NCBI GenBank assembly: GCA_025024175.1
Contig: QCXZ01000138.1
Coordinates: 52,609,092-52,673,091 of the forward strand
Source of the DNA: Rhyzopertha dominica
Lineage: Eukaryota > Arthropoda > Insecta > Coleoptera > Bostrichidae
Length of the DNA stretch: 64,000 bases
Reading direction: 5' to 3'
Positions 12,801-24,059 of this stretch are shown here, piece by piece (position 1 is the first letter of the stretch; the number at the start of each line of letters is the position of its first letter). The position numbers and the translations under genes are program-made. The notes under the pieces are model-generated. The model worked only from the letters and a program-made list of their open reading frames with translations, searched no databases and was not told the origin of the DNA.

Positions 12801-13969
12801 ATGGTCTGAAAGAAATAAAATCACTAGTAAAAGTGCAATTACAAGAAAACATAATAAACATATGCGGGAGCTATATTTAAGACAATACAACTGTATTTCT
12901 GCAACCACTTTCACATGATTTTAGTGTAATAATGATCATAGTATATCCTTGCTTCTGAGAATAAAAATTGGATAACAAACGTTCATACTATAATGTTTGC
13001 TATTTATTTAATAACATATGTAGTCCATCTGCATGTCTGAAATCAAGAATGAATTTTTGGAGCATTATTTTTTACTTGCTTTCGATAATATCAGTAAATC
13101 ATAGGCTCATCAAATATTAAACAAAAATAAGCATTAACCCTGCAAGATACACTTTCTTTATGAGGGTAATGAAGGTGAGCTCTACAGATGAATGTAACTT
13201 GAACAATATTATCTACAGACGGTGTAAAAAAATAAATAAATTTGATTTTTGGGTGGAAGTTATTGATTGCATATAGAAAACCACCTAAGCAAGCAGTAAC
13301 ATTGTCAATATTTCAAAACCGGAGAAATATATATGTTGTTTTGTTAATGTTAAATGAAATATAACTTCTTCAATAGTGGATTTCATTATGACCCCATTGC
13401 TATATTTGTTGTATGTGTAATTTGATTAACACTAAGCTTTAGAGTATCATATAGTACAGATATAATACGAATGTTTATATTAAATTTTTCTTATGATCTC
13501 CAGACACTCTCATATCGAATAACACCAATTTAATTTAATTGAAACTTATACTTTTTGTAGTTACCGAGATATAAACATTTATTAATAATATAAAACTTAC
13601 CAAAGAAGATATCCAGGTTCATAACATGTAAGGCTAATTTGTTGTTTACTATAAACAGTAATTTAAAAATTACTTACATTATGCCTGATACAGCTTTTAC
13701 ATCTGTAGATTAAAAAAATTAGCTTAGTCATTGTACTATCACAGCTTGCTGTTGTCAAGAGGTACCACCAAACTTGAGACAGATAAATTTCGTTTTTGTG
13801 ATCANATCAATTAATTGTGGTTCCTTTTTACAGTGATGGACGTTACTACGAAATAGTAAAGGCCAACTTTGAAAGAGCAGATCGTATGACAGTTGTGAGG
13901 ACGACTACAAACTGCAGGGTGTCGAATTACTACTTGCTATACAACTACAGGGATCTCATTTTCAACTGA
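833..13969 (+). CDS. F-box/leucine-rich-repeat protein, seven exons, 513 aa
   Basis: Predicted substrate receptor of an SCF-type (Skp1-Cullin1-F-box) ubiquitin ligase. Coding exons: 833-922, 6747-7382, 10041-10146, 10616-10824, 10878-11038, 11089-11292, 13834-13969. Every intron is GT-AG, phases match throughout (0,0,1,0,2,2), and the stop is TGA at 13967-13969. Residues 1-30 (MDSWGTLNVDIVTANIRDDL...) are in exon 1. Residues ~31-78 form the F-box (EKLPDKVLLHIFSYL, then VCRKWR and LWKNVSL). The rest is an LRR-like array with typical LxxLxL turns (CPNLTHMLLDFS, LQELDITATDL, VERLELRWDP) and an acidic run EEEEEE near residue 187. The C-terminus (YYEIVKANFERADRMTVVRT... RDLIFN) looks like a conserved tail. 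The start is the first ATG that opens the frame through exon 1; a tiny uORF precedes it. I recognise the architecture but not a specific orthologue, so no symbol is given. The F-box role is family knowledge; the substrate is unknown. Confidence 0.9.
1403..2125 (+). mobile_element. Penelope-like element fragment (family A), decayed
   Basis: Frameshifted reverse-transcriptase pieces in plus orientation: QSKYSVKNYVGFTNNVKEL near 1610-1675, GLPMGSP near 1876, YIDDIF near 1940 and DGVLHFLDLS near 2050. They align by eye with the longer family-A copy at 35290-37400. The leading block 1425-1500 resembles the terminal (LTR-like) sequence at 9240-9310 and 37255-37330. Many stops; not functional. Lies in intron 1 of the F-box gene in sense orientation. 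Confidence 0.75.
3250..3520 (+). mobile_element. Non-LTR retrotransposon reverse transcriptase scrap
   Basis: Broken frames read RGQVDVIYTN...AFEQIDHFVLLSKM followed by SGVPKGSNLGP. These match RT blocks 3 and 4 of the I/jockey/CR1-type elements seen elsewhere in the window. Stops and frameshifts throughout. It lies between two inverted copies of the (T)ACAGGGTGT-type motif near 2996 and 3540. Confidence 0.6.
3588..4094 (-). other. Unidentified 168-codon open frame in intron 1
   Basis: Open for 168 codons on the minus strand, antisense to the F-box gene, and GC-richer than its surroundings. The translation is basic, with a cluster rich in Arg/His/Thr (THRDTRPLLSSYRHHTRKKG), and has no motif I know, signal peptide or membrane segment. 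It may be chance openness in a GC-richer block or an unknown transposon piece. Confidence 0.15.
7383..10040 (+). other. Intron 2 of the F-box gene
   Basis: A 2.66 kb intron from CAG|GTAAGC to TTCCTTCCAG|CTG. It is occupied from about 8370 to 9350 by a second family-A Penelope-like copy. An ACAGGGTG motif occurs near 7936. Nothing else is recognised. Confidence 0.75.
8370..9350 (+). mobile_element. Penelope-like element 3' half with GIY-YIG remnant (family A)
   Basis: The RT C-terminal part reads LDVFLKFL-like, KKIRFTLEKEKD, HFLDLSMSVK and IYRKRTQSDV (8435-8610), then FYSLINRLINIPL and KQIAFNNGYDTKIVDQIL (to about 8775). A decayed GIY-YIG endonuclease follows: NKSGIYQLKCM near 8909, then YIGRA with a small deletion near 8957 and NNRIKEHV near 8972. 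The tail (9215-9350) matches, inverted, the outer end of the copy at 35290-37400 and therefore looks like the LTR-like terminal repeat of this family. Frameshifts and stops show it is dead. Confidence 0.78.
11293..13833 (+). other. Intron 6 of the F-box gene, nothing recognised
   Basis: A 2.5 kb AT-rich intron between AG|GTAAGC and TTTTTACAG|T. No transposon protein, RNA gene or repeat array was recognised. Contains single N bases at 11668 and 13805. Confidence 0.7.
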
Positions 13970-14006
13970 TGAAATAAAACAACACTGATGTTTAAACTTT
14001 GTATTC

Positions 14007-14012
14007 AATAAA
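14007..14012 (+). promoter_or_regulatory. Poly(A) signal AATAAA of the F-box gene
   Basis: AATAAA 38 nt after the stop codon. Another AATAAA at 13973-13978 lies almost on the stop, so the later one is the likelier signal. Either gives a very short 3' UTR. Confidence 0.55.
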
Positions 14013-14436
14013 TGTCTTTGTACACAAGTACATTGGGTCCTTCAATAAAGCTGTACAGTGTTTGGAATGCAGACATCAACTCAATATAAACATCTCCAAA
14101 GACAACAACCATATTATTTTTTTACATTAAATACATGCAAATGTACAAGGATAAACTAAACTATTATATTCATAAAAAAAACCCTCTCACATTAACCAAC
14201 CTTCAATAAGTAACAAAAATAACGTTTTAGCTGAGTTCATTAAAAAAAGAAAGAAGAGTGCCTCTCTGTCTATAACATCCAGACAGAAACGGATCAAAAG
14301 CTCGAGAAAAGTCATTTTGTTTTTGATCCACTCTGAACAAACTTCCTATAAAAATCATGACACAATCTGCATTCAATAAATAGAGTAACTGTGTCTACGT
14401 CATTAAATAACAGTGGCGTCTTAAATTATTAAGTGT

Positions 14437-14442
14437 TTTATT
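14437..14442 (-). promoter_or_regulatory. Candidate poly(A) signal of the TRC8-like gene
   Basis: TTTATT on the plus strand (AATAAA on the minus) about 100 nt downstream of the stop at 14545. Other AT-rich hexamers exist in this 3' region, so the assignment is tentative. Confidence 0.35.
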
Positions 14443-14544
14443 TAAAATGACTCTAAATCATAACAACATCTTCGAAACATGGTGCTCGGCTGTTCTCGGA
14501 ACAAATAAAAAGACTACGATTAAATCACAATTTGAATCACATTA

Positions 14545-16522
14545 TCACCTGTTGAAATTGACGTCCTCGTCGTCGGCGACCGCCGTCGGCCTCTTCTGGT
14601 CATCACAGTCGACGCTGTGCAGGATCTCGTGGCACAGCGGACACCTGTCCTGCACGTAGAGCCACTTCCGCAGGCAGACGCCGTGGAAGAAGTGCTTGCA
14701 ACGTGTTATTTTCGCGGACCTCATCTCCTGGTAACAAATCGCACACACATCGTCCAGTCGTTGCAGCTGTTCCTCCTCCGCCTCCGGCAGGCTCTCGATT
14801 TTATTGACGGCAGTCCTCCGCTTCATGAAAACCACCCAGCCGGCCCTGGCCTCGCACCAGATGTTGAAGTAGGCGTGGATGCACATCATGACGGCTCGGA
14901 TGGCACCGCCGCTCTCGAAAACCAAGATCCACATGCCGTTGAAGAACAGGAAGATGCCGAAGCAGAACTCGATGGTGTTGCCGAAGGCTCGGATGTAATA
15001 AACGTAATCGTCGAGCTTCTCCCAAAAGGTCTCCTTGCGCGCGTCGAGCAAGAAGAGGGAATAGATCGAGAGGGACACGGCTACTTTTACGATGACTTCG
15101 ATGCTGAAAGCGCTGACGGCCAAAAGCCAGGTCGAGACTTCGTGGTTGTTCCAGAGATAATAGAGCAGGGATATGGGAAATAAAATCAAGAATGCGCTCA
15201 CGAAAAGCGCATGAAGATGGCGCCGCAACGACGGATTATGTGAGGCGCTCAGGCTCATCAATAAAGGATTGACTATGTTGTGGATGAAGTGAAGCAACGC
15301 CGTGCACAACAGACAAATATTACGGCACAATCTTACAAAACGCTTCTCCGGCTCCAAACCTGTCAAACCGGTTTGCAAAGCAAGGATATAAAAAAGAATA
15401 GCCGACACAGTACCGATGTTATTATCATGCTCATCGGTCAATAGAATCCACTGGAGCACACGCCCGATATTGTTGCAAACAAACGAAATAATGCTCGTAA
15501 TCCCCAAAACCGCAGTTAAAGTTTCACACCCAGAAACCATCAGCGATTTAACCAGTCTAAAGAGAGGGCTCAATCCACTTGTGTCGTTTTCACTCCACAA
15601 TCCCGACAAAAAGAAAAATCCTGCGTGTTCCAAGGCCCGCAAAATCCAAAAAGCTCGTAAAACCTCCGGCACGCTTAATCTCAACCATTCAGCCTCTACC
15701 AGAGCCGACATACCAACGTGCGAGACATACTCACGTGCATACAGGTAACCCGAGTACAAAGTTTCCACTACGTTTACTATTGATGACCAAAGAACGAACT
15801 TGACCACAGCCAACGGCAAGAGAGCGGCAAAAACTGGCGAATGCTGCAAGACACTCGGTGGGACTGGTAAGACAGCCAAAACTGATGGCGCCATAAAAGA
15901 AACCGGCAACAGTCTCTGTATAACAGGGTATCGAGGTCCCAAATGGATGTTGACAAAGATAAACGTCAAAATACACTGGATCACGTAGTTCTGCATAACA
16001 AAACTTGCACAACCCGCAGGATCTAACAACGCCTCGAAGTTAAGAGACAGCACGTTGTCTAGAATGCTCATCTTGTCCTGTTCTGAACTAGCTATCCCCT
16101 TAATCATGCTGACGTTCGTCCAATATGAGACGAATACAACTCCCACCGACATGAGGTACATATAGACGATCATAAGTTGCTTCGTACTCAAGACAAACAG
16201 GCATATTGACGCCACACAGCCTGTAACATTTTTTTTATTAGCTCAAAGTTCATTTCAACATTACTAACTTACCAACTGCACAAAGCAGCATTCGCATTAA
16301 CGCCGTTAGCAGCAGTTTGTAAAACGTGCGATCATACTGCAGATAGGTCGTGCTGTTGTGATCTCCAGATAAAGAACCGAAGGACTCATACTTGGCTAGT
16401 TCTTCTTCAGTAAACTCTGGTGGGTCGCCAATTCCGACTTTGAGGATTTCGTCTATCACGAACAATGGTGGCACCCTCAACACTATTTCCACAAATCTTA
16501 GTACTTTGGTTCGTAGCGACAT
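14545..16522 (-). CDS. Trc8: TRC8/RNF139-family membrane RING ubiquitin ligase, two exons, 641 aa
   Basis: Exon 1 is 16522-16273 (MSLRTKVLRFVEIVLRVPPL..., 83 codons plus 1 nt). The intron 16272-16221 is only 52 bp (donor G|GTAAGT, acceptor GTTACAG|GC). Exon 2 is 16220-14545 with the stop at 14545-14547. The protein has many hydrophobic segments, as in the sterol-sensing-like multi-span region of TRC8. It ends in a RING-H2 domain at residues ~576-613: CAIC, then RCKHFFHGVC and CPLC, with all eight zinc ligands. Members of this family sit in the ER membrane and ubiquitinate ER proteins; human RNF139 is of similar length (664 aa). The start is supported by the VLRVPPLFVIDEIL sequence typical of family N-termini. 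Exon 2 is notably GC-rich over its 3' two thirds. The gene is convergent with the F-box gene, 575 bp apart at the stops. RNF145 is a close paralogue family, so the symbol is by family resemblance. Confidence 0.9.
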
Positions 16523-17640
16523 TGCATTGCTTTTGATGTATCACCGTAAATTTATAAGGATTTTTAGCTGGGAACGTAAATGTGCAAAATACTTCAAGAT
16601 GATGACATTGGTGATTGGTCTGACAGGTGGTGCACAGCTGTTATTTTCTTAACTGTCATCAGAAGCTTGTTCAGGGTTGCCAACCTTCGCTTTGTTAATG
16701 TATGTACAACTTCATAAAATTATAGTACAAATAAAGTTTTTGGACACTAAAAATAAACATTTGATCACTATATAAAAGAGGGATAAAGAAGTGCAAATTA
16801 ATATAGTATTAGCATAATAGAATGTATATTATAGCCCCAGATCTAATATAAGAGAGTCAGAGGTAATTTGATTGCCTATTATCAAATTATAGCACAATTT
16901 GCCTAGGTACTGTTACAATTCAAAAATAGAATAGTACACAAGTCCAAAATTATAGTACAAATACTTATAATAATAGGACGATTTTCAACAATGACCTTGT
17001 AATTTGTCATTTGTACGGTCTCGATCGTTAAGAAAAGAAACTGATCGGGATTTCATTAATGTGTTAAAATGCTGACTAAGAAATATGATAAAGTAATAAT
17101 AAAATTAATAATCAGTGAATGAGGTAAAAAAGGTAAAAATTGAGTCTTGTAACGATAAAACAGAAATAGAGCACTGTAAGGAGACAGTGAACTAATCGAA
17201 CTCCACTTTTACAAACTGCATGGTAGATGGCGCAAAGTGTCTAAGAACTAAAACCCTGTGATTTTCATAATCAATAAAATGAAATGATTGATTGGAAATG
17301 TAATTAAATAAATTTATTCATACCTAATTAAAAATTGTTAAATGAAAGTATGTAAGTCTAAACAAAACATTATCATTCTAGAGTTTTTTGCACAACTGTG
17401 GCAAAGACTGCGTCGTTCTAAATATTCCTTATAGGGTTCATGCATTTTTAGTTGTTGTTTGATAGGCTCAAAGTCATGTATCATTTGAGACAAAAATTAT
17501 AGGGTGTCAAAAAATCTATCTTGTCAGCTTACAAGTTTGAACGTTGGGTTGTGTCGTAAAAATCAGGTCAAGATTACCACTATTTTTTATAGGGGAACCC
17601 TTTTTTATAACACATTCTTGTAACTTATAACAAGAGCTTT
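16523..17640. other. Upstream flank of the TRC8-like gene, nothing recognised
   Basis: Should contain the minus-strand promoter and 5' UTR of the TRC8-like gene next to 16522. Beyond that it is AT-rich with no protein similarity I can see. An AGGGTGTC motif occurs near 17502. Confidence 0.4.
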
Positions 17641-17649
17641 CCAAAACAC

Positions 17650-18110
17650 TATAGAAAGTTATATTTTTCTTCCCGCCTTCATGAATATCCAAAAGGGATG
17701 TAAGTCCAACTGTATCATTAGGTACATCATAAAGGTCTGTAATTTAGGCAATTTTGAACCCACATGATCTCTTGATAAGGTCGAAACGTGTCCTAATATC
17801 TTATTCTCGATAAATGCTACCAGACTGAAAAAATGTAAGTTTTTTTGTGATCGACTCCTGATATACCAACATAAACGGTGTTTTTGTAACTGTAAATGAA
17901 AAATTCGGAGGAACGCGGAGGGCAATGAGAAGGCTCATTATTTGCTATCCATTTACCACCAAAGATTTGATCTAAAACTGCAATAGCTCCTCCATTATGA
18001 GGAGGTGCCTCGTATTGCTGATACCACGCAGCAGTTGTTTCGTTTATCCTTCCAAAATCCGTGTTAAAATTTTCGTCGTAGATTTACAGACACAGAATGT
18101 TTCCATCTTA
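17650..18110 (-). mobile_element. Tc1/IS630-like DDE transposase fragment
   Basis: Minus-strand frames read AAWYQQYEAPPHNGGAIAVL, LDQIFGGKWIANNEPSHCPP and YSYKNTVYVG. They match the C-terminal catalytic half of insect Tc1-like transposases, normally QQDGAPPH...WPPRSPDLTPLDFF. The conserved QQDG Asp is replaced by Tyr and the PDLTPLD block is lost. Two related fragments lie at 53850-54370 and 56690-57780. Confidence 0.6.
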
Positions 18111-18119
18111 AATGCATGA

Positions 18120-19000
18120 TAAAAATAAAATTTACAGCGATCCTGTAAAAGCTAAAGCTAAAGGTTTGCAAGACACCGTATTCAGTCGAGGTGAGTTTTA
18201 CGTTTTGTTCCGTTTATTAGAGGTTCCCGCCGCGGTTTTTTTACGGTAGTGAAGTGCACAAAAAGTGTTTGGTAAGAGGTTGAGTATGACCCAAAGAGTC
18301 TGACGAGTACGTCTTCAAAAGCTAGTTTTCTTCTAGATCTAGAAGAAGCCGCCATCGTGCACTATCTATGCGTACATTGGTTAGTATTTTTTTATATTTC
18401 TTTCGTTTAGCATTTTTTGGTGTGTTTTTATTTCGGGAGTGTTATTGTGAATCAAGAAAAAACACTAGTGGCATTTTGCTTGGCGAGGTTTTTCTAGTGT
18501 ACCAAAAGGTAAGTACATCCATCGGGGGATGCTGCAACCCCTGGAGGGTGCGTCTCCAGTGTCCAAGAAATTTCCTTCCTTGGACCAACAGGCTGCATTT
18601 ATATATACAACTGGGCAAAATAACTATTTTTTTTTTAATTTTTCAGGTACTTCTCACTTTAAGCCAATCATGAGGAGTTACTACAGCATGAAATACTGTA
18701 TAGATACATACCTGATTTTGTAAAATACAGTAAATTGCTGTTGTAAAATAATTCAATAAATTTGTATATCTTAAAGTTATTCTTTTTTCTTTTTGAGTGA
18801 CTGTAATATATTTATGCATGAATCTCTTTCGAGCAAGCAGAATGTGCTCTTAGTTCGAAGTTTCTTTTAAATTGCTACATAACGTAAACTGTATTTGACG
18901 ATGTACATATTTTTTATAAGAATTAATTTGCAGATACTTGCTCTCTTACTTCTTAATTGCTTCATTTTTTTTAAACAATATTCAATGTTGAGTGCAGAAG
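18120..19000. other. Unassigned stretch with a palindrome and possible exon-like scrap
   Basis: Contains a short open segment 18136-18190 reading DPVKAKAKGLQDTVFSR, flanked by ACAG on the left and GTGAGT on the right. It also holds a perfect 20 bp palindrome at 18328-18347 and a moderately GC-rich piece at 18510-18600. None is assignable to a gene. Confidence 0.25.
18328..18347. repeat. Perfect 20 bp palindrome
   Basis: TTCTTCTAGATCTAGAAGAA equals its own reverse complement with no spacer. Function unknown. It could be a dimer binding site or the junction of a decayed inverted element. Confidence 0.5.
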
Positions 19001-19009
19001 TAGTAGAAG

Positions 19010-19560
19010 TATGAAAAATGGCAAAATTTCTGGAATTGAAAATTACCGTCCTTTTTCCCTTATCTGCACTTTTGACGAGTTCTTTGAGGACATAATCTAC
19101 AAGAATATTTACATTGCCTCCTCGTAACATGGTTTCATCAATGGTACCTAAGTCCACACAACTAATTTAGCATGTTTTTCTCAATTTGTTTCATATATAC
19201 TGGATGAATGTGGTCAAGTAGGTATTATATGCACAGACTTTCAGAAGACGTTTGATCAAATTGATCACCTTGTCTTGCTGTCGAAATTAGATGGGCTTGT
19301 CTTTTTTTCTTCCCTGGTACGCCTTTTTCACTCTTACCTTTTGGGAAAAGAAAATAGAGTACGTTCTGCTAACTTTATTTCCGGCATCTCTTAGGTATCT
19401 AACTTAGGTCTACTACTATTTCTCATTCATGAACTACAACCTAATGTTTGCGGCTGATCTCATATTGTTTCAAATATAATGGGCTAGATTACAGAATGGT
19501 CCCAGTTCATTGAATTCAGATTATCTTTCTAATGGCTGGAATATAAATATTTATAAATGT
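19010..19560 (+). mobile_element. Decayed non-LTR reverse transcriptase
   Basis: Broken reading frames carry ISGIENYRPFSLICTF (about 19022), a QTFRRRLIKLI-like stretch where ...TDFSKAFD is normal, and SNLGLLLFLI near 19396. The order matches RT blocks 1, 3 and 4 of I/jockey/CR1-type elements. Full of stops. Confidence 0.55.
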
Positions 19561-20029
19561 TTTGAGCTCTCTTTCTCTCGCGTAGTATAGTTAAACAGAT
19601 TATGAAATCAGTGGTGCTATTTTGAAAAAATGGATGAGTTTTTAAGGACCTTAGTGTTACATTTAACAATAAATTTGCCTTCTGCAAGCATACTTGTCTT
19701 ATACGTCATACGGCTTCATAAATAGGAACTGGGGAGTCCAGAAACTTACGCACTGTAGATGTTGTACCTTTCCTTTGTTTGTTTTAGGTTTTTCTTTTTC
19801 TTTAAATTGAACAATTGAACAATAATTATCACACTTGAGCAATAGTGTACAGCTTTTCGCAATTAATATAGGTATCAACAACTATTTTACATTCTAGAGT
19901 TTCAAAAATGATGTAAAGTTTGTTCTTGTATTATACTTTTTTTCTACAAGAAGCTAATGTGACAGTCTGTATATGTATTTTTCGCCGACAAAAGAATTGT
20001 AACCATGTTTTGTTTCAAGCTATCTAATC

Positions 20030-20370
20030 TGGGACCGGCCGGCACTAGGAAGTCAAAAAGAAAGCGTGAACACCTCTCTGTTTAATAAATTGTCGCTTTA
20101 ATAGTAGAAAAGAGAGGTGGCCGACTTGTTTTACACGTCTGCTACTAAAAATAATGCCCGCAAACGCACATGTGCCACACACTAATATGCCATCGCTCCT
20201 CCGTCATTAGAGGAGTTTAGCTAATAGTCTTTACACCGCTCGCCGTCAAAATAACGAATTAATCAGCATGAAAAGTGGAGGATCCCATTCCGCGGGACGT
20301 TTCAGATGGTTTTTTTCAGCCAGCATGAAAGCGAAACGTTTTATTTAATGAAGACATTATAACGTTCGTT
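20030..20370. promoter_or_regulatory. GC-richer unique block, possible conserved non-coding element
   Basis: Low-repeat sequence with mixed composition, a 9 bp inverted pair (CACCTCTCT / AGAGAGGTG) and several TAAT cores, unlike the decayed AT-rich DNA around it. No open frame. This texture is typical of arthropod enhancers, but conservation cannot be seen from one sequence. Confidence 0.2.
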
Positions 20371-20859
20371 TTTTATTAATGGGTGTGACTAGAGTGAGAC
20401 TAAATACACTTTGGAGCAACACCTTTAGTTAGAGAAGCTATTTTTCATATTCAGAATATCTTTCCGGCTATTGCACTTAGTGAGTGAGAATACTTATGTT
20501 TTCTTTAAAAATTCGGCTATAACAATAGTCATTGTCAGCACCAAAACAATAAATAGCGAAGAAAAAATTACAATTATTATTTTGACTTTGTCAAAAATAT
20601 AGAACAAGTAAACCTGACCTTAAACCAAAAAGAGATCTACATCCCAGCAACACAAACGTAATAAATAATTTATAAGAACTGGATTACAAAAAATCATTTA
20701 AATTATCTAGGATGACTCGAAAAAATTGCTTAAGAGAACCACTTCCATGAGAATTATTTTTTCAAAAGCTGCCAAAGGTGTGGTCATGCAAGACAAAGAA
20801 TATTCTTCGAATAAAGTTTTTTCTTCGAAAATGGAGATCTTGCAACGATTGAAAAAACA

Positions 20860-21975
20860 AAACGATTGATTTTAACAAATAACTATATCAACTTTCAGAC
20901 AAGGTTGAACCAGTTCCAAAATTTTTTAATTGCAATAATTCCTTTACCACCAAGACTTTATGTACTTCCTAAAATACACACATATGTTTGTCCTATTAGA
21001 CCTGTTGTTTGTTACATGGATTCTCCATGTTACAAGTTGGTTAAATTTGATCTTTTGAAAAATACACTAGATTTGACCAACTTAAAAATTTCAAAATTAC
21101 AAAAGATTGCTTCCTTGTTTATTTTGATGTAAACAGTTTAGTTCCTTACGTTTCTCCAAAACACTGTTTACAAATTATAAGTAATTTACTTAACCAAGAG
21201 GTTGTAGTAAATAATTTTTGTTCAGTTGAAATAATGAAGATTTTATAGAATGGTCGAGTTTAGGTGTGGGTTCTTTCCTTAGTCGAGTTTTAGCTGGACT
21301 CTTTATGAATAACTTAGAAAAAGATATTTTTAAAAACACTTGTTTCTTTTCTCACGTTAATTTCTAGTATCCTTACGTAGATGATGTTTTGTGTATTTTT
21401 ATAGGTAATTCACATGATGCTTCTATAAATTTCAATTATGAAAAAGAAATAAATAATCCGATTTCCTCTTACATAGCCTTCTTACTTTTCATTCGTAATT
21501 TTTAGAAAATCCTTTTGTACAGACAATGTTATTTCTTATTTTCTTACACCCGCAAACTGGTCGTTTTTCATTCACATTCATTTACCTACTTTTTAAAATA
21601 CTTCTGGGTGTAACTGGGTGTAATTCTCCAAATTGCTTTCAATAACAATTTTCCAAATTATTTAATCGAAAAATTTTCTATCGTACAACTTATTTTGATT
21701 AAAAAGTTAAGGTTTGGTTTTCTCTTAAGTTTGCTTGTCAAAATTTCAGTTTTAAATCAGTCAGGTGTTTATAGTTTTTCATGCAATGATTGCAATTTGG
21801 TGGTTTATGTTAGACAAACGGGTAGATCTTTTTTAATTCTAGGCAAGGAGCATTTTAAACAATTCGAAAGGTACAAAACAACAAATTCTTCCTTAGCTAG
21901 CCTTCTATTGTTAAATAAACACACTGACACGTTAGACAATTCGAATTTACTACATTTGTGTAGTATATAATTAAA
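20860..21975 (+). mobile_element. Penelope-like element (family B), decayed RT plus GIY-YIG
   Basis: The N-terminal RT piece reads PPRLYVLPKIHTYVCPIRPV with VCYMDSPCYKLVKF (20937-21045). A degenerate RT core follows (Y.DDVLCIF near 21370). The C-terminal endonuclease remnant is SGVYSFSCNDCNLVVYVRQTGR and KEHF (21760-21860), i.e. the GIY and YIG blocks with YVR in place of YIG. It shares its N-terminal RT sequence with the scrap at 51177-51650 and differs from family A. Confidence 0.7.
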
Positions 21976-21999
21976 ACTTAATTATTTGGAAATTTCGCA

Positions 22000-24059
22000 A
22001 TTTATAAAAGTATTAGTGAACAAAGTTTTATTGTTTTAAATGACTTTTGTAATAGCATCAGTCCATCAAATACAGCATTTATCAATGAGAGATATATGCA
22101 ACTATTGAGTCTACTGCTACGAAATAATAGTCCAAAAAATAACATTGGTAAATGGCATTCTTTTTTATTTAAATTTAGATTTGATGCATAAATACAAGGT
22201 GGTCATAAACTAAACCTGCTATTGTTAACAACCAAATTGAAATAGCAATTTTAGTAAGTAAAAAATAGTAAAAAATCCATTTTTATTATATGCATAAGAA
22301 TAGCATACTAAAAATTAGTTTCGTATACTATTCCGTCTTCTAGTCACAGAAATTGGTCTTCTTTGACATCTGATCTTACTCATTAAAATTCCGATTCCCA
22401 GTTATGGTCTATGAAGGACATTAATCACCTAACGTTTCCACCACTTTATCCGGTAAACCTTTCAAAAATAAATATTTAATAAACTTTGACAGCTTAATTA
22501 TAAAACACCATAGCAATCAAATTAAATTTTGTGGTAACCATTACTGATACTAAGTTAAGCAAAAGCTTAGCTTTAGTTCAATAATTCTTGGAGGCAAGAA
22601 GGCGTCTTTGATATTTACCTATACGTGAAAATTTGTAATACAAAAAAGAATTTTAACAATTCATATGATTTAAATTTGGTTAACTATTTAACCAAGAACG
22701 AAAAACGAGTAGAAAGTCAGTTAAAAGGCATGTTGCAAAAAACAAAATGTATGTAGTTATGTAGTTTTGGTTTAGAGGATTTGAAAATCTTTAGATACCT
22801 ACCTATAGCTATAACTAGCAACTTGTATATCGCATCAGTAGCAGATTCTAGTGTCGTGTTTAATGACCTTGTTAATGATTAATTAATGAGAGAGAACAAG
22901 ACGAGGGGCTGACAGAAATCCTCCAAGTCGTGGATGCTGCTGTTCAAAACTTCATTCGTTCCGTCTTAAACCCAGTAATAAGGGAGGAAGTGGGATATTA
23001 GGTGACGGCTAGCTTTTTACTCTTGTTTCGACTGTCACTCCAAATTCATTGCAGGCACTTTGTCCCGTGGCTGCTTAATTAGCTTATAATTAGTTTTTGA
23101 GGTTTGCCACACGGGAGATTTCACGCGACGTCCGTTTTTTAAAGACTTCCGATGTGGAGGCGTGCGGCAAAAAACGCACTCTGAAAAATGAATTTTTTTA
23201 GTTTACTTAGATTTTAGCATTGTCAACAAATTTCATTTGTAGCTATAGCCTCGACTAAAAATTTTGTAAAGGCAAAAATTCATCGTTGTTCCGCAAAAAA
23301 ATGTTATTAGATGTAATTTATTATTATTGGCCACAAAAACATTATTTGTTATAGTAACCAGTATTTTATTTAGCATATAATATTTGTATTAGTTACAATA
23401 ACTAACTTTTTGTTGGTTTGTTTTAGCTTGTTATAAGTAAGTATTTAACGCTAACAATGCTGCCGATGAACTCCTACATTTTCTAATACTTAGGTGTACA
23501 AATATCACAATATTTGTGGAGACTTTATTGTTGTTAATGTAACGAATTATATTTAACAAGCTGACTGTTTGGCTGTACTTTGTTTGGCAAGTTTTATCAG
23601 ATATCAGAAGCGGATCTCCAAGAACTCTGCGTCTGATACATCCATTATAATCCTTGTTCTAAACGGTTATTCATTGAATATTCCCTTCTAGAATATTTAG
23701 AAATAACTTTAGCACCACCCTGTTTAATTTTATATAAATAATTACTTAAATAAATTGCCTACCTGTCAATTTTGGCAAGATACAAACATAAACTTTTTAA
23801 CATCTTGTTAGTGTCCTTATTTGTAATATCTGTTTCTAAATCTGTACTATAAACGTTGTTCGATTATTTCTATAACATTTGTCAGTACTCATCAGAGGAA
23901 ATAATACTACCAATTTTGTATAGGTACTAGTTTATTAGTTTATTTATTAACTACAATAATAAATTCACCTAATTAATTAACAATCGATGGTGACAGGGAT
24001 ACAAATATTTTAATTAACCTACATCTAAATCTTTCTTCATTGGCTCAATAACAAAAAAT
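22000..24059. other. AT-rich DNA, no gene
   Basis: Nothing recognised apart from a GC-richer unique block at about 22890-23140, which contains TTAATTAGCTTATAATTAG-like homeodomain-type cores and could be a conserved non-coding element. Confidence 0.35.

Noticed and set aside
14617..15183. 188-codon plus-strand open frame
   Set aside because: Antisense shadow of the GC-rich second exon of the TRC8-like gene.
18136..18190. Short exon-like segment with AG and GTGAGT borders
   Set aside because: Only about 18 codons, no partner exon with compatible phase and no family match.
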